This document shows, one piece after another, positions 40,589 through 50,522 of a DNA stretch of 64,000 nt (within the stretch, counting starts at the first letter, position 1; each line of letters starts with the position of its first letter). The notes under the pieces are model-generated. The model made no database searches. It had not been told where the DNA came from and saw only the letters and a program-made list of their open reading frames with translations. Source of the stretch: Methylorubrum rhodinum (GTDB taxonomy: Bacteria; Pseudomonadota; Alphaproteobacteria; Rhizobiales; Beijerinckiaceae); assembly GCF_014199935.1 (NCBI RefSeq), contig NZ_JACHOP010000001.1, positions 434,001-498,000 on the forward strand, read 5' to 3'. Position numbers and translations under genes: made by a program.

Positions 40589-42817
40589 ATGTTTCGCAAC
40601 GACGTTCCGATCACTCCCGAGCTCGTGCGTCAGCATGGCCTGACGCCGGACGAATACGAACGCTTCCGCGCGCTGGTCGGCCGCGAGCCGACGCTGACCG
40701 AACTCGGCATCGTCTCGGCGATGTGGAACGAGCACTGCTCCTACAAGTCCTCGCGCAAGCATCTGCGCGGGCTGCCGACCTCGGGCCCTCACGTGATCCA
40801 GGGCCCCGGCGAGAACGCGGGCGTGATCGATATCGGCGACGGGCTGGCCTGCGTCTTCAAGATGGAGAGCCACAACCACCCGAGCTTCATCGAGCCGTAC
40901 CAGGGCGCGGCCACCGGGGTCGGCGGCATCCTGCGCGACGTGTTCACCATGGGCGCGCGCCCCATCGCGGCGCTCAACGCGTTGCGCTTCGGCTCGCCGG
41001 ACCATCCGCGCACCCGCCATCTCGTCTCGGGTGTCGTCGCGGGCGTGGGCGGCTACGGAAATTCCTTCGGCGTGCCGACCGTCGGCGGTCTCGTCGGCTT
41101 CCATCGGCGCTACGATGGCAACATCCTCGTCAACGCCATGGCGGTCGGCCTCGCCCGCACCGACGCGATCTTCTACGCGGCGGCCACCGGCGTCGGGAAT
41201 CCGATCGTCTATCTCGGCTCCAAAACCGGGCGAGACGGCATCCACGGCGCCACCATGGCGTCCGCCGAATTCGACGATGCGAGCGAGGCGAAGCGCCCGA
41301 CCGTGCAGGTCGGCGATCCCTTCGCCGAGAAGCTGCTGCTGGAGGCCTGCCTGGAGCTGATGGCGTCGGGCGCCGTCATCGCGATCCAGGACATGGGCGC
41401 GGCGGGGCTGACCTGCTCGGCGGTCGAGATGGGCGCCAAGGGCGACCTCGGCGTCGAGCTGCATCTGGAAAAGGTGCCGACCCGCGAAGAGGGCATGAGC
41501 CCCTACGAGATGATGCTGTCGGAGAGCCAGGAGCGCATGCTCATGGTGCTCAAGCCCGGTATGGAGGCCGAGGCGCAGGCCATCTTCGTGAAGTGGGGCC
41601 TGGACTTCGCGATCATCGGCCACACCACCGATACGCTCCGCTTCGTCATCAAGCACCACGGCGAGACGGTGGCCGACCTGCCGATCAAGGAACTCGGCGA
41701 CGAGGCCCCGCTCTACGACCGCCCCCACATCGCCAACACCCACCAGCCGGTGATCGCCGCCGCCGATGTCGCCGCGCCGATCTCGAACGCCGAGGCGCTG
41801 AAGCGCCTGATCGGCTCCCCGGAACTGGCCTCCAAGCGCTGGGTCTACGAGCAGTACGACCACTTCATCCTCGGCAACACCGTGCAGAAGCCGGGTGGCG
41901 ACGCGGCGATCGTGCGCATCGAGGACGGCCCGAAGGGCCTCGCCATCGCCACCGACGTGACGCCGCGCTACTGCGAGGCCGATCCGGTCGAGGGCGGGCG
42001 TCAGGCGGTGGCCGAGGCGTGGCGCAACATCACCGCGGTGGGCGGGCGCCCGCTCGCCATCACCGACAACCTCAACTTCGGAAACCCCGAGAAACCCGAG
42101 GTGATGGGCCAGCTCGTCGGCTGCCTCAAGGGCATCGGCGAGGCCTGCCTCGCCCTCGACTTCCCCGTCGTCTCCGGCAACGTCTCGCTCTACAACGAGA
42201 CCAATGGCGTCGGCATCCTGCCGACCCCGACCATCGGCGGCGTCGGTGTCCTCGACGACGTCGAGCGCCACGCCACGCTCTCGCTCAAGCGCGAGGGCGA
42301 CGTGCTGGTCCTGATCGGCCGCACGGAAGGCTGGCTCGGCCAGTCGCTGTATCTCTCCGAAATCGCTGGCCGCGAGGAGGGCGCCCCCCCGCCCGTCGAC
42401 CTCGCCGCCGAGCGCAGGGCCGGCGACTTCGTGCGCAGCCTGATCGTGTCGGGCATCGCCGACACCGTCCACGACCTTTCCGACGGCGGCCTCGCCGTGG
42501 CGCTCGCCGAGATGGCGATGGCCGGCGGGATCGGTGCGACGCTCCCCGCCGTGCCGGACGGCGCGCTGCCCGCCCACGCCTACCTGTTCGGCGAGGACCA
42601 GGGCCGCTACCTCATCGCCGTGCCGGCGGAAGCCGCGGCCGACCTCCTCTACAGCGCCTCGGCGCAGGGGATCGATGCCGCCACGATCGGTATCGTCGGC
42701 GGCGACAGCTTGGCACTGCCGGGCGAGGAGACCATATCCGTGGCCGAACTGAAGGCCGCGCACGAGGGCTGGTTTCCCGCCTACATGGCGAGCCAGCCGG
42801 CCGCCCCCGCCGCCTGA
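40589..42817 (+). CDS. purL: Phosphoribosylformylglycinamidine synthase subunit PurL
   Basis: The product is 742 residues, the length of the small PurL that works with PurQ and PurS. Signatures include [60 protein letters not shown] and the second half with [20 protein letters not shown] and [19 protein letters not shown]. It catalyses the ATP-dependent amidation of FGAR in purine synthesis. purQ and purS are not in the window. No purine riboswitch is recognised in the 200-base upstream spacer. bolA and grxD follow, an order I recall as conserved in alphaproteobacteria. Confidence 0.96.
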   Translation: MFRNDVPITPELVRQHGLTPDEYERFRALVGREPTLTELGIVSAMWNEHCSYKSSRKHLRGLPTSGPHVIQGPGENAGVIDIGDGLACVFKMESHNHPSFIEPYQGAATGVGGILRDVFTMGARPIAALNALRFGSPDHPRTRHLVSGVVAGVGGYGNSFGVPTVGGLVGFHRRYDGNILVNAMAVGLARTDAIFYAAATGVGNPIVYLGSKTGRDGIHGATMASAEFDDASEAKRPTVQVGDPFAEKLLLEACLELMASGAVIAIQDMGAAGLTCSAVEMGAKGDLGVELHLEKVPTREEGMSPYEMMLSESQERMLMVLKPGMEAEAQAIFVKWGLDFAIIGHTTDTLRFVIKHHGETVADLPIKELGDEAPLYDRPHIANTHQPVIAAADVAAPISNAEALKRLIGSPELASKRWVYEQYDHFILGNTVQKPGGDAAIVRIEDGPKGLAIATDVTPRYCEADPVEGGRQAVAEAWRNITAVGGRPLAITDNLNFGNPEKPEVMGQLVGCLKGIGEACLALDFPVVSGNVSLYNETNGVGILPTPTIGGVGVLDDVERHATLSLKREGDVLVLIGRTEGWLGQSLYLSEIAGREEGAPPPVDLAAERRAGDFVRSLIVSGIADTVHDLSDGGLAVALAEMAMAGGIGATLPAVPDGALPAHAYLFGEDQGRYLIAVPAEAAADLLYSASAQGIDAATIGIVGGDSLALPGEETISVAELKAAHEGWFPAYMASQPAAPAA

Positions 42818-42837
42818 CGAGTACCGGAGAGACCGCA

Positions 42838-43074
42838 ATGCCGATGGATGCGCGCGAGATCGAGTCGATGATCCGGCAGGCGCTGCCCGACGCGACGGTG
42901 GAGATCAAGGATCTCGCCGGCGACGGCGACCACTACGCCGCGACCGTCATCTCGTCCGCCTTCAAGGGCAAGACCCGCGTTGCCCAGCACCAGATGGTCT
43001 ACGGCGCACTCCAGGGTCGCATGGGCGGCGTGCTCCACGCCCTTGCGCTGACCACGGGCGTCCCGCAGGATTGA
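42838..43074 (+). CDS. BolA family protein
   Basis: The product is 78 residues: MPMDAREIESMIRQALPDAT, then VEIKDLAGDGDHYAATVISS, AFKGKTRVAQHQMVYGALQG and RMGGVLHALALTTGVPQ. This is the short BolA fold with the conserved histidine in VAQHQ. Family members pair with monothiol glutaredoxins to coordinate a [2Fe-2S] cluster, and such a glutaredoxin is encoded 104 bases downstream. The purL stop is 20 bases upstream, so it is probably in the purL transcript. The gene was placed by homology because a longer overlapping frame obscures its start. Confidence 0.92.
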   Translation: MPMDAREIESMIRQALPDATVEIKDLAGDGDHYAATVISSAFKGKTRVAQHQMVYGALQGRMGGVLHALALTTGVPQD

Positions 43075-43178
43075 CGGGGATGCGTGCCGCCACCGGCGCG
43101 GCACGGCCTTGAAATCCTCCGGGCAGACCTGACTTCACACCCACGGATTCGAACGAAACGCCGACGAGGACCCGCGCG

Positions 43179-43514
43179 ATGACCAACATCAACACCACGA
43201 TCCAGAACGAGATCGCGTCGCAGGACGTGGTCGTGTTCATGAAGGGCACGCCGCAATTCCCGATGTGCGGCTTCTCGGGGCAGGTCGTGCAGATCCTCAA
43301 CTACCTCGGCGTGCCGTTCAAGGGCGTGAACGTGCTCGACGACATGGGCATCCGCGACGGCATCAAGGCCTTCTCGAACTGGCCGACCATCCCGCAGATC
43401 TACGTGAAGGGCGAGTTCGTCGGCGGCTGCGACATCGCCCGCGAGATGTTCCAGTCGGGCGAGCTGCAGCAGTTCCTGTCCGAGAAGGGCGTGCCGGTGA
43501 AGTCGGCCGCCTGA
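43179..43514 (+). CDS. grxD: Monothiol glutaredoxin Grx4/GrxD
   Basis: The product is 111 residues with the monothiol active site CGFS (30-33) in [12 protein letters not shown], the preceding VVVFMKGTP, and the glutathione-binding [20 protein letters not shown]. This is the standard single-domain form. Such proteins carry a glutathione-ligated [2Fe-2S] cluster and work in iron-sulphur trafficking and iron sensing. The adjacent BolA gene is the expected partner, so a BolA-GrxD complex is the natural inference. The next gene starts 50 bases downstream on the same strand. Confidence 0.95.
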   Translation: MTNINTTIQNEIASQDVVVFMKGTPQFPMCGFSGQVVQILNYLGVPFKGVNVLDDMGIRDGIKAFSNWPTIPQIYVKGEFVGGCDIAREMFQSGELQQFLSEKGVPVKSAA

Positions 43515-43564
43515 ACTCTTCTCCACGCGAACGCTTGTCTCCCGGGTCGACCCGGGAGACTTCC

Positions 43565-44467
43565 ATGTATGACGTCATCATCGTGGGCGGCGGCCCGGCC
43601 GGGCTTAACGCCGCCCTGATCCTGGGCCGCGCCCGGAGACGCGTGCTGCTTTGCGACGCGGCCGAGCCCCGCAACGCCGGCACCCCCGCGACCTGGGGCC
43701 TGTTCACCCGCGACGGCGCCCCGCCCGCCGAATTGCGCGCGAAAGGACGGGCCGACCTCGCCCGCTACGACACTGTCGAGATTCGCGACATCGAAGTGAC
43801 CGGGGCCTCCCGCGACGGGAGCGGCTTCTCCGTGCGCCTCGCCGACGGGCGCAGCGCGCGATCCAGGCGGATGATTTTGGCCACCGGCCTGCGCCAGGAT
43901 TTGCCGCCGGTCGCGGGCTTCGACACCTATTGGGGCACGGGCGTCCATTCCTGCCCCTATTGCGACGGCTACGAGGTGCGCGACCGGCCGCTCGCCATCT
44001 ACGGGCGCGGCCATGGCGGCTGTGGGCTCGCCCTCGAACTGTCGGGCTGGAGCCGCGACGTCAGCCTCTGCACCGACGGTACGGACGGCGACCTCTCGGA
44101 CAAGGACCGCGCGCGGCTTTCCCGCAACGGCATCCGCGTGGTCGAGGCAGCAGTGGAGCGGCTCGACGGCGACGGGATGCGCCCGCACCGCCTGCATTTC
44201 CGCGACGGCACCGACATCCCCTGCGCTGCGCTCTTCGTGATGCCGTTTGCCTGCAGCCCCTCCCCGCTCATCACCGAACTCGGCTGCGAACTCGACGAGA
44301 CCCGCAGCGTCGTGCCGACCCGCGAGTACGAGCGCACCAACGTGCCGGGCCTGTTCGTGGCGGGTGACGCCTCGCGCCGGGTGCAGTTCGCGGTGGTCGC
44401 CGCCGCCGAGGGCGCGATGGCGGCGTTCGCCATCAACACCGAGATCATCGCGGAGGCGACCCGCTGA
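43565..44467 (+). CDS. Thioredoxin-reductase-like NAD(P)/FAD oxidoreductase
   Basis: The product is 300 residues, typical of the low-molecular-weight thioredoxin reductase fold. An FAD-binding VGGGPAGLNAA lies near the start, a redox pair CPYC at 130-133 in GVHSCPYCDGYEVRD, and the late FAD motif NVPGLFVAGDASRRVQFAVV. The NADPH-binding loop, normally GGGDSA, reads GRGHGGCGLA, so cofactor use may differ. True TrxB has CATC; CPYC-type relatives include redox enzymes of natural-product disulphide pathways. The substrate is unknown. It follows grxD closely and precedes the SMP-30 gene on the same strand. Confidence 0.85.
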   Translation: MYDVIIVGGGPAGLNAALILGRARRRVLLCDAAEPRNAGTPATWGLFTRDGAPPAELRAKGRADLARYDTVEIRDIEVTGASRDGSGFSVRLADGRSARSRRMILATGLRQDLPPVAGFDTYWGTGVHSCPYCDGYEVRDRPLAIYGRGHGGCGLALELSGWSRDVSLCTDGTDGDLSDKDRARLSRNGIRVVEAAVERLDGDGMRPHRLHFRDGTDIPCAALFVMPFACSPSPLITELGCELDETRSVVPTREYERTNVPGLFVAGDASRRVQFAVVAAAEGAMAAFAINTEIIAEATR

Positions 44468-44527
44468 TCGCGCGCGACCAACGCCGCGGACGGGCGTTGA
44501 CCGCACGAAGCCTTGCCTGGAGCCCCG

Positions 44528-45412
44528 ATGACCCCGACGACCCATCCCGAACCCGTCCGCGTCGCCGTGGCCTGCGGCTGCACCCTCGGGGAGGAGGTTC
44601 TGTGGGACGCGCGCGACGCCTCGCTGATGTGGGTCGATATCGAGAACCCGGCGATCTGGCGGCACTGGACCGGGAGCGGCGAGACGAAGCGGTTCGCCCT
44701 CGACGAGAAGCTGAGCTTCGCCCTGCCGACACCCGACCCGCAGATTGTGGTCGCGGGTTTCCGCTCGGGCGTGGCGGCCCTGAATCTGTCCGATGGGACG
44801 CGTCGCCCCATCGTCCGCCCGGACGATTTTCCGGCGGGAAACCGTCTCAACAGCGGCAATGTCGGCCCCGACGGCGATCTCTATTTCGGCAGCATGGACG
44901 ACGCGGAGGAGGCCGAGACCGGCAGCTATCACCGCTACGACGGAAAAACCCTCGTCACCTTCGGCGGTCGCGCGGCGGTGACGAACGGGCCCGTCGTCAG
45001 CCCGGACGGTCGGCGTCTCTACACCATCGACACCGCCGAGGGCATCGTGCGGACCCATGCGCTCAAGGGCGACGAGATCGGTCCGCCCGAGCCGCTGATC
45101 CGCTTCGAGGACGGCTGGGGCAAGCCCGACGGCCTGACGCTCGACGCCGAGGGCCATCTCTGGATCTGCCACTACGGTGCTTCGCGCATCACCCGCTTTC
45201 GCCCCGACGGGACGGTCGAGCGCGTGGTGCCGATCCCGACGGCGCTGGTGACGAAGTGCGCCTTCGGCGGCCCCGACCTCACCACGCTCTACGTGACGAC
45301 CTGCCTGCGCGGGCGCGATCCGGCCATCGATCCGATGGCCGGTCACCTGTTCCGGGTCGAGACCCCGTTCAAGGGCTTGCCGGCGCGGCTCTACGAGCTG
45401 CCGTTGCCCTGA
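44528..45412 (+). CDS. SMP-30/gluconolactonase/LRE family protein
   Basis: From MTPTTHPEPVRVAVACGCTL the product is 294 residues. The six-bladed propeller is recognised from LGEEVLWDARDASLMWVDIE, the metal ligand positions GNRLNSGNVGPDGDLYFGSM, TNGPVVSPDGRRLYTIDTAE and GWGKPDGLTLDAEGHLWICH. Glu in LGEEVLW, Asn in LNSGN, Asn in VTNGPV and Asp in KPDGLTL are the usual calcium/zinc ligands. These enzymes hydrolyse sugar lactones such as gluconolactone or L-arabinonolactone. The adjacent genes give no pathway, so the substrate is open. The gene is convergent with the metallothionein gene, nine bases apart. Confidence 0.9.
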   Translation: MTPTTHPEPVRVAVACGCTLGEEVLWDARDASLMWVDIENPAIWRHWTGSGETKRFALDEKLSFALPTPDPQIVVAGFRSGVAALNLSDGTRRPIVRPDDFPAGNRLNSGNVGPDGDLYFGSMDDAEEAETGSYHRYDGKTLVTFGGRAAVTNGPVVSPDGRRLYTIDTAEGIVRTHALKGDEIGPPEPLIRFEDGWGKPDGLTLDAEGHLWICHYGASRITRFRPDGTVERVVPIPTALVTKCAFGGPDLTTLYVTTCLRGRDPAIDPMAGHLFRVETPFKGLPARLYELPLP

Positions 45413-45421
45413 AAACCGAGA

Positions 45422-45595
45422 TCAGCCGTGGCAGGTGCAGCCGGCGTGGTCGCAGCCGTCCTTCTCGGGATGGCCGTCGGCGCAGGCGTCGCAGCAGAAC
45501 GCCTTCTCCTCGCGCTTCACGGCACCCTCAAGCGAGACCACGCAGACGCAGTCCGGGCAGGCGCACTTCACCATCTCGACGTTCACGCTGGTCAT
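45422..45595 (-). CDS. Bacterial metallothionein
   Basis: From MTSVNVEMVKCACPDCVCVV the product is 57 residues with ten cysteines (11, 13, 16, 18, 34, 35, 38, 48, 53, 55) and three histidines. The order CxCxxCxC...CCxxC...C....CxC follows the SmtA/BmtA (PF02069) pattern, with the conserved AFCCDACADGHP and the GCTCHG end. These proteins bind zinc, copper or cadmium in a cluster. I see no adjacent SmtB-type repressor, and the 240-base upstream region shows no obvious operator. Confidence 0.92.
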   Translation of the reverse strand: MTSVNVEMVKCACPDCVCVVSLEGAVKREEKAFCCDACADGHPEKDGCDHAGCTCHG

Positions 45596-45836
45596 GATCG
45601 GCTCCTTGAGAAGAATCGTCTCGCGAACCGGTCCCGCCGGCACGGGGCGATCTTCGGTCCGGACGCGGCGAAGCGCAATCGTCTGAAGCCAAGATCGCGC
45701 GGATGTGGCGGTCGGGACGCGGATCGAACCTTGTACCGTATTCGGCTGGTCTCTTCCGGTTCGGCCAGCTCCCCCCTCTCCCCGCGTGCGGGGCGAGGGA
45801 ATGCGCGGTTCGCGGCGTGTGACGACTCGAGGCGGT

Positions 45837-47701
<1,865 letters not shown>

Positions 47702-47705
<4 letters not shown>

Positions 47706-49425
47706 GCCGCTGCCGACTGCCTCGGGATGCCGATGACGAAGCTTGCGCCCCCACCCGGGGCCGTCTCCACGGTCAGCGAGCCGCTATGCGCCTGAACGAC
47801 GCTGTAGGCAATCGCCAAGCCAAGCCAAGCCCGGTGCCCGAGCCGACCGGCTTCGTCGTGAAGAACGGCTCGAAGATCTTCTCGCGCAACTCTTCGGGAA
47901 TCCCAGGCCCCGTATCGCTGATGCGGATCGTGTCGGTGTCCTCGTCCGAGGCGGTCGCGATCGTGATCGTGCCGTCTCCGGGGATGGCGTCGGCGGCGTT
48001 GCCGAGGATGTTCATCACCACCTGATTGAGGAGCGCCGGTGTGCAGTGAATCTCGGCCCGGCCCAAAAAATCGCGCCGGACGGCGATGCGGGTTCCGAGC
48101 TTGTGCTGGATCAGCGCCAGCACCGTCTCGATCGCCTCCGGCACGTTGACGAGGCCGCGCTCGCCCTCGTCGAGCCGCGAGAACTTTCGGAGATTCAGCA
48201 CCAGTTCCTGGATGCGGGTGAGGCCCATCCGCATCGAGCCGACCCGGTCGCGCGCCTTGATCAACGCGCGGGAGCTCTCGGGAGCGTCCGGGGGCGGCAG
48301 CTCGCTCAGGATTCGCTCGACGGTGCCCTGATGCGCCAGGATGAAGGCGAGCGGATTGTTGATCTCGTGGGCGATGCCCGCGACTAGTTCGCCGAGGGAG
48401 GCCATCTTGGCGGCCTGAACCAGCTTGGCCTGCGCCTCGGTCAGCTTGCGGTTGGCGTCCTCCAGGTCGCGGTTGGCCTGCTGGAGCGCGTCGGCGAGCG
48501 CGGCGCGGGCGGCCGCCGCCTCGGCTTCGGCGCGGGCACGCTCGACTTCCCGCTCCCGGTCGCCGAACTCGCCGGAGATGCGGCGGTTGTCCTCCTCAAG
48601 CAGGCGGCGGCGCACGAGGCCGCGCACCCGCATGGCGAGCACCTCGCCGTCGGCTTTCGAGACGACGTCGTCGGCCCCCGCGGCGAAGGCCGCCACCAGC
48701 AGGCTCTTGTCGGGCTTGGCGCCGGCCATGCCGATCAGCGGGAAGCCCGCCCCGCCGGCCTCCCCCTGCTTGAGGCGCCGCGCCCCGATCTCGGTGCAGA
48801 GCGCGATGCCGTCATAGGGGCTGCCGACAAGGTCGAGGGTGACGCAATCGAAGCTCGCCCCCGGCTCGTCGAGCGCCGCGAGCGCCGCGGCCTGGTCGGC
48901 GGCGGCCACGACGGTGTGGCCTTCCTGCGAGAGCAGGCCGGTGAAGAAGGCGCGGTAGGTGGCGCTGCCATCGACGATCAGCACCCGGCCCCGGCGGAAG
49001 GCGGCCCCGGAGGGCCCTTCCGCCGCGCCGCTCTTGCGCTCGCGCAGCAGGGCGCGGATGCGCAGCACCAGCAGATCGCGGTCGGCGGATTTCTCGACAT
49101 AGGCGTCGGCGCCGCTCTCGAAGCCGTGGCGCTCGCCGTCGCGGGCGCTCGTCAGCATCACCACGGGCAGCGCGCGGGTGCGCAGGGACAGGCGCATCTG
49201 CCGGGTGAACTCGTCGCCGTTCATGCCGGGCAGGTGATGGTCGGCGACGACGAGGTCGGGCAGGTCGGTGTTGAGGAGGTCGAGCGCCGCTTCCGCCGTC
49301 GCGCAGCGCTGGACTGAGAACCCCTGGGCTTCGAGTTGCAGCCGCAGTTCCAGCGCCTGGGTCTCGGAATCCTCCACCAGCAGCAGGCGGTGCTCCCGCG
49401 CGGACTCCGTCGCGGACGGGCTCAT
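47702..49425 (-). pseudogene. REC-REC-histidine kinase gene with 5-base frameshift
   Basis: The frame from ATG 49425 encodes a first receiver (LLLVEDSETQ, Asp62 in VVADHHLPGM), a second receiver-like domain (VLIVDGSATYRAFFTGLLSQ), a long coiled segment (EREVERARAEAEAAAARAAL), HisKA (ELVAGIAHEINNPLAFILA) and a HATPase domain up to [10 protein letters not shown]. There the frame is lost and stops at 47773. The cause is three copies of CCAAG (47815-47829); with two copies the frame reads [18 protein letters not shown] and ends exactly at TGA 47704-47702, overlapping the next start. The restored protein would be about 572 residues. The defect removes the last ATP-binding strands, so the kinase is probably inactive unless the repeat varies or the sequence has an error. 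Confidence 0.8.
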
Positions 49426-50522
49426 GCCGGCCTCCCCTGCGCGAGGCGCAGCAGGTGGGGCGCGACCTGCTCCAGCGGCAGCACCCGCGAGGCCGCCGAG
49501 AGCCGGACCGCCGCGGCCGGCATGCCGTAGACCACCGCCGAGCTTTCGTGCTCGGCCACCGTGGCGGCGCCGGCCCGGCGCATGTCGAGGAGGCCGGTCG
49601 CACCGTCCTCGCCCATGCCGGTCAGGAGCACGCCGATCCCCTGCGGCCCGACCTGACGGGCGACCGAGGCGAACAGCAAGGTCGCGGCCGGGCGCTGGCC
49701 GCCGACCGGGGCGGCGTCGCCCACGCGCAGCACGCCGCCGGAGCCGAGTTCGAGATGCCGGTCGCCCGGCGCCACGTAGACGCGGCCGGGGCTCATGATC
49801 TCGCCGTCGCGGGCGAGGCCGACGGGCAGGGCCACCACGCCGTCGAGCCAGCTCGCGAACCCCTCCATGAAGGCCGCGCCCATGTGCTGCACCAGCAGGA
49901 TCGGCAGGGGGAAGTCCGCGGAAAGCCCGCCGATCACTTTTGCCAAGGCGGGCGGGCCGCCTGTGGAGGCCGCGATGGCGAGAACGCTGGGCGCGGCCGA
50001 GACCGGCTCGAACACGGCCGGCGCCTCGGCCGGGGGGGCGGCCCTGCGCGCGGCCCATTCGGCGCCGATCGGGCGGCGGCGGATCACCGGGACCGCGGCC
50101 ATGATGCGCAGCTGCGTGCAGATCTGGCCGGCGACCGCGTCGTAGCCGTCGTTCGTCGTCGCCACCGGCTTCTCGACCACCGACAGCGCCCCGGCCCGGA
50201 GCGCGTTCATCGAGATCTTGAGCGAGGAATCCTCGACCGAATCGGCGATCACCACGATCGGCGTCGGCCGGTCGGCCATGATGCGCCGCGTCGTCTCCAG
50301 CCCGTCGATGCCGGGCAAGCGGATGTCCATGGAGATCACGTCGGGCCGCACGGTGTCGAGGGCAGCGAGCGCCGCCTCGCCGGACTCGACGGCGCCCGCG
50401 AGTTCGAGCCGCGGATCGCGGGTGATGATGTGGGTCAGCAGGGTCCGGACGACGAGCGAATCCTCGACCACCAGCACGCGCACGCGCCCCTTGGGCGCCA
50501 GAGAATCGCTTCCCCCGCTCAC
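49422..50522 (-). CDS. cheB: Chemotaxis-type protein-glutamate methylesterase CheB
   Basis: The product is 366 residues from a GTG start that overlaps the cheA stop by four bases. The receiver domain (about 14-130) has VLVVEDSLVVRTLLTHI and Asp in ISMDIRLPG, and the methylesterase domain carries the catalytic Ser in IAASTGGPPAL, His in LLVQHMGAAF and Asp in LTGMGEDGATGL. CheB demethylates receptor glutamates and is activated by CheA phosphorylation. In this operon it corresponds to WspF of the Wsp system. The stop overlaps the start of the kinase gene at 49425. Confidence 0.93.
   Translation of the reverse strand: MSGGSDSLAPKGRVRVLVVEDSLVVRTLLTHIITRDPRLELAGAVESGEAALAALDTVRPDVISMDIRLPGIDGLETTRRIMADRPTPIVVIADSVEDSSLKISMNALRAGALSVVEKPVATTNDGYDAVAGQICTQLRIMAAVPVIRRRPIGAEWAARRAAPPAEAPAVFEPVSAAPSVLAIAASTGGPPALAKVIGGLSADFPLPILLVQHMGAAFMEGFASWLDGVVALPVGLARDGEIMSPGRVYVAPGDRHLELGSGGVLRVGDAAPVGGQRPAATLLFASVARQVGPQGIGVLLTGMGEDGATGLLDMRRAGAATVAEHESSAVVYGMPAAAVRLSAASRVLPLEQVAPHLLRLAQGRPA

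Noticed and set aside
43085..43105. Hairpin GTGCCGC/GCGGCAC after bolA as a terminator
   Set aside because: The stem is only 7 bases and no T-run follows, and the next gene is on the same strand and functionally linked.
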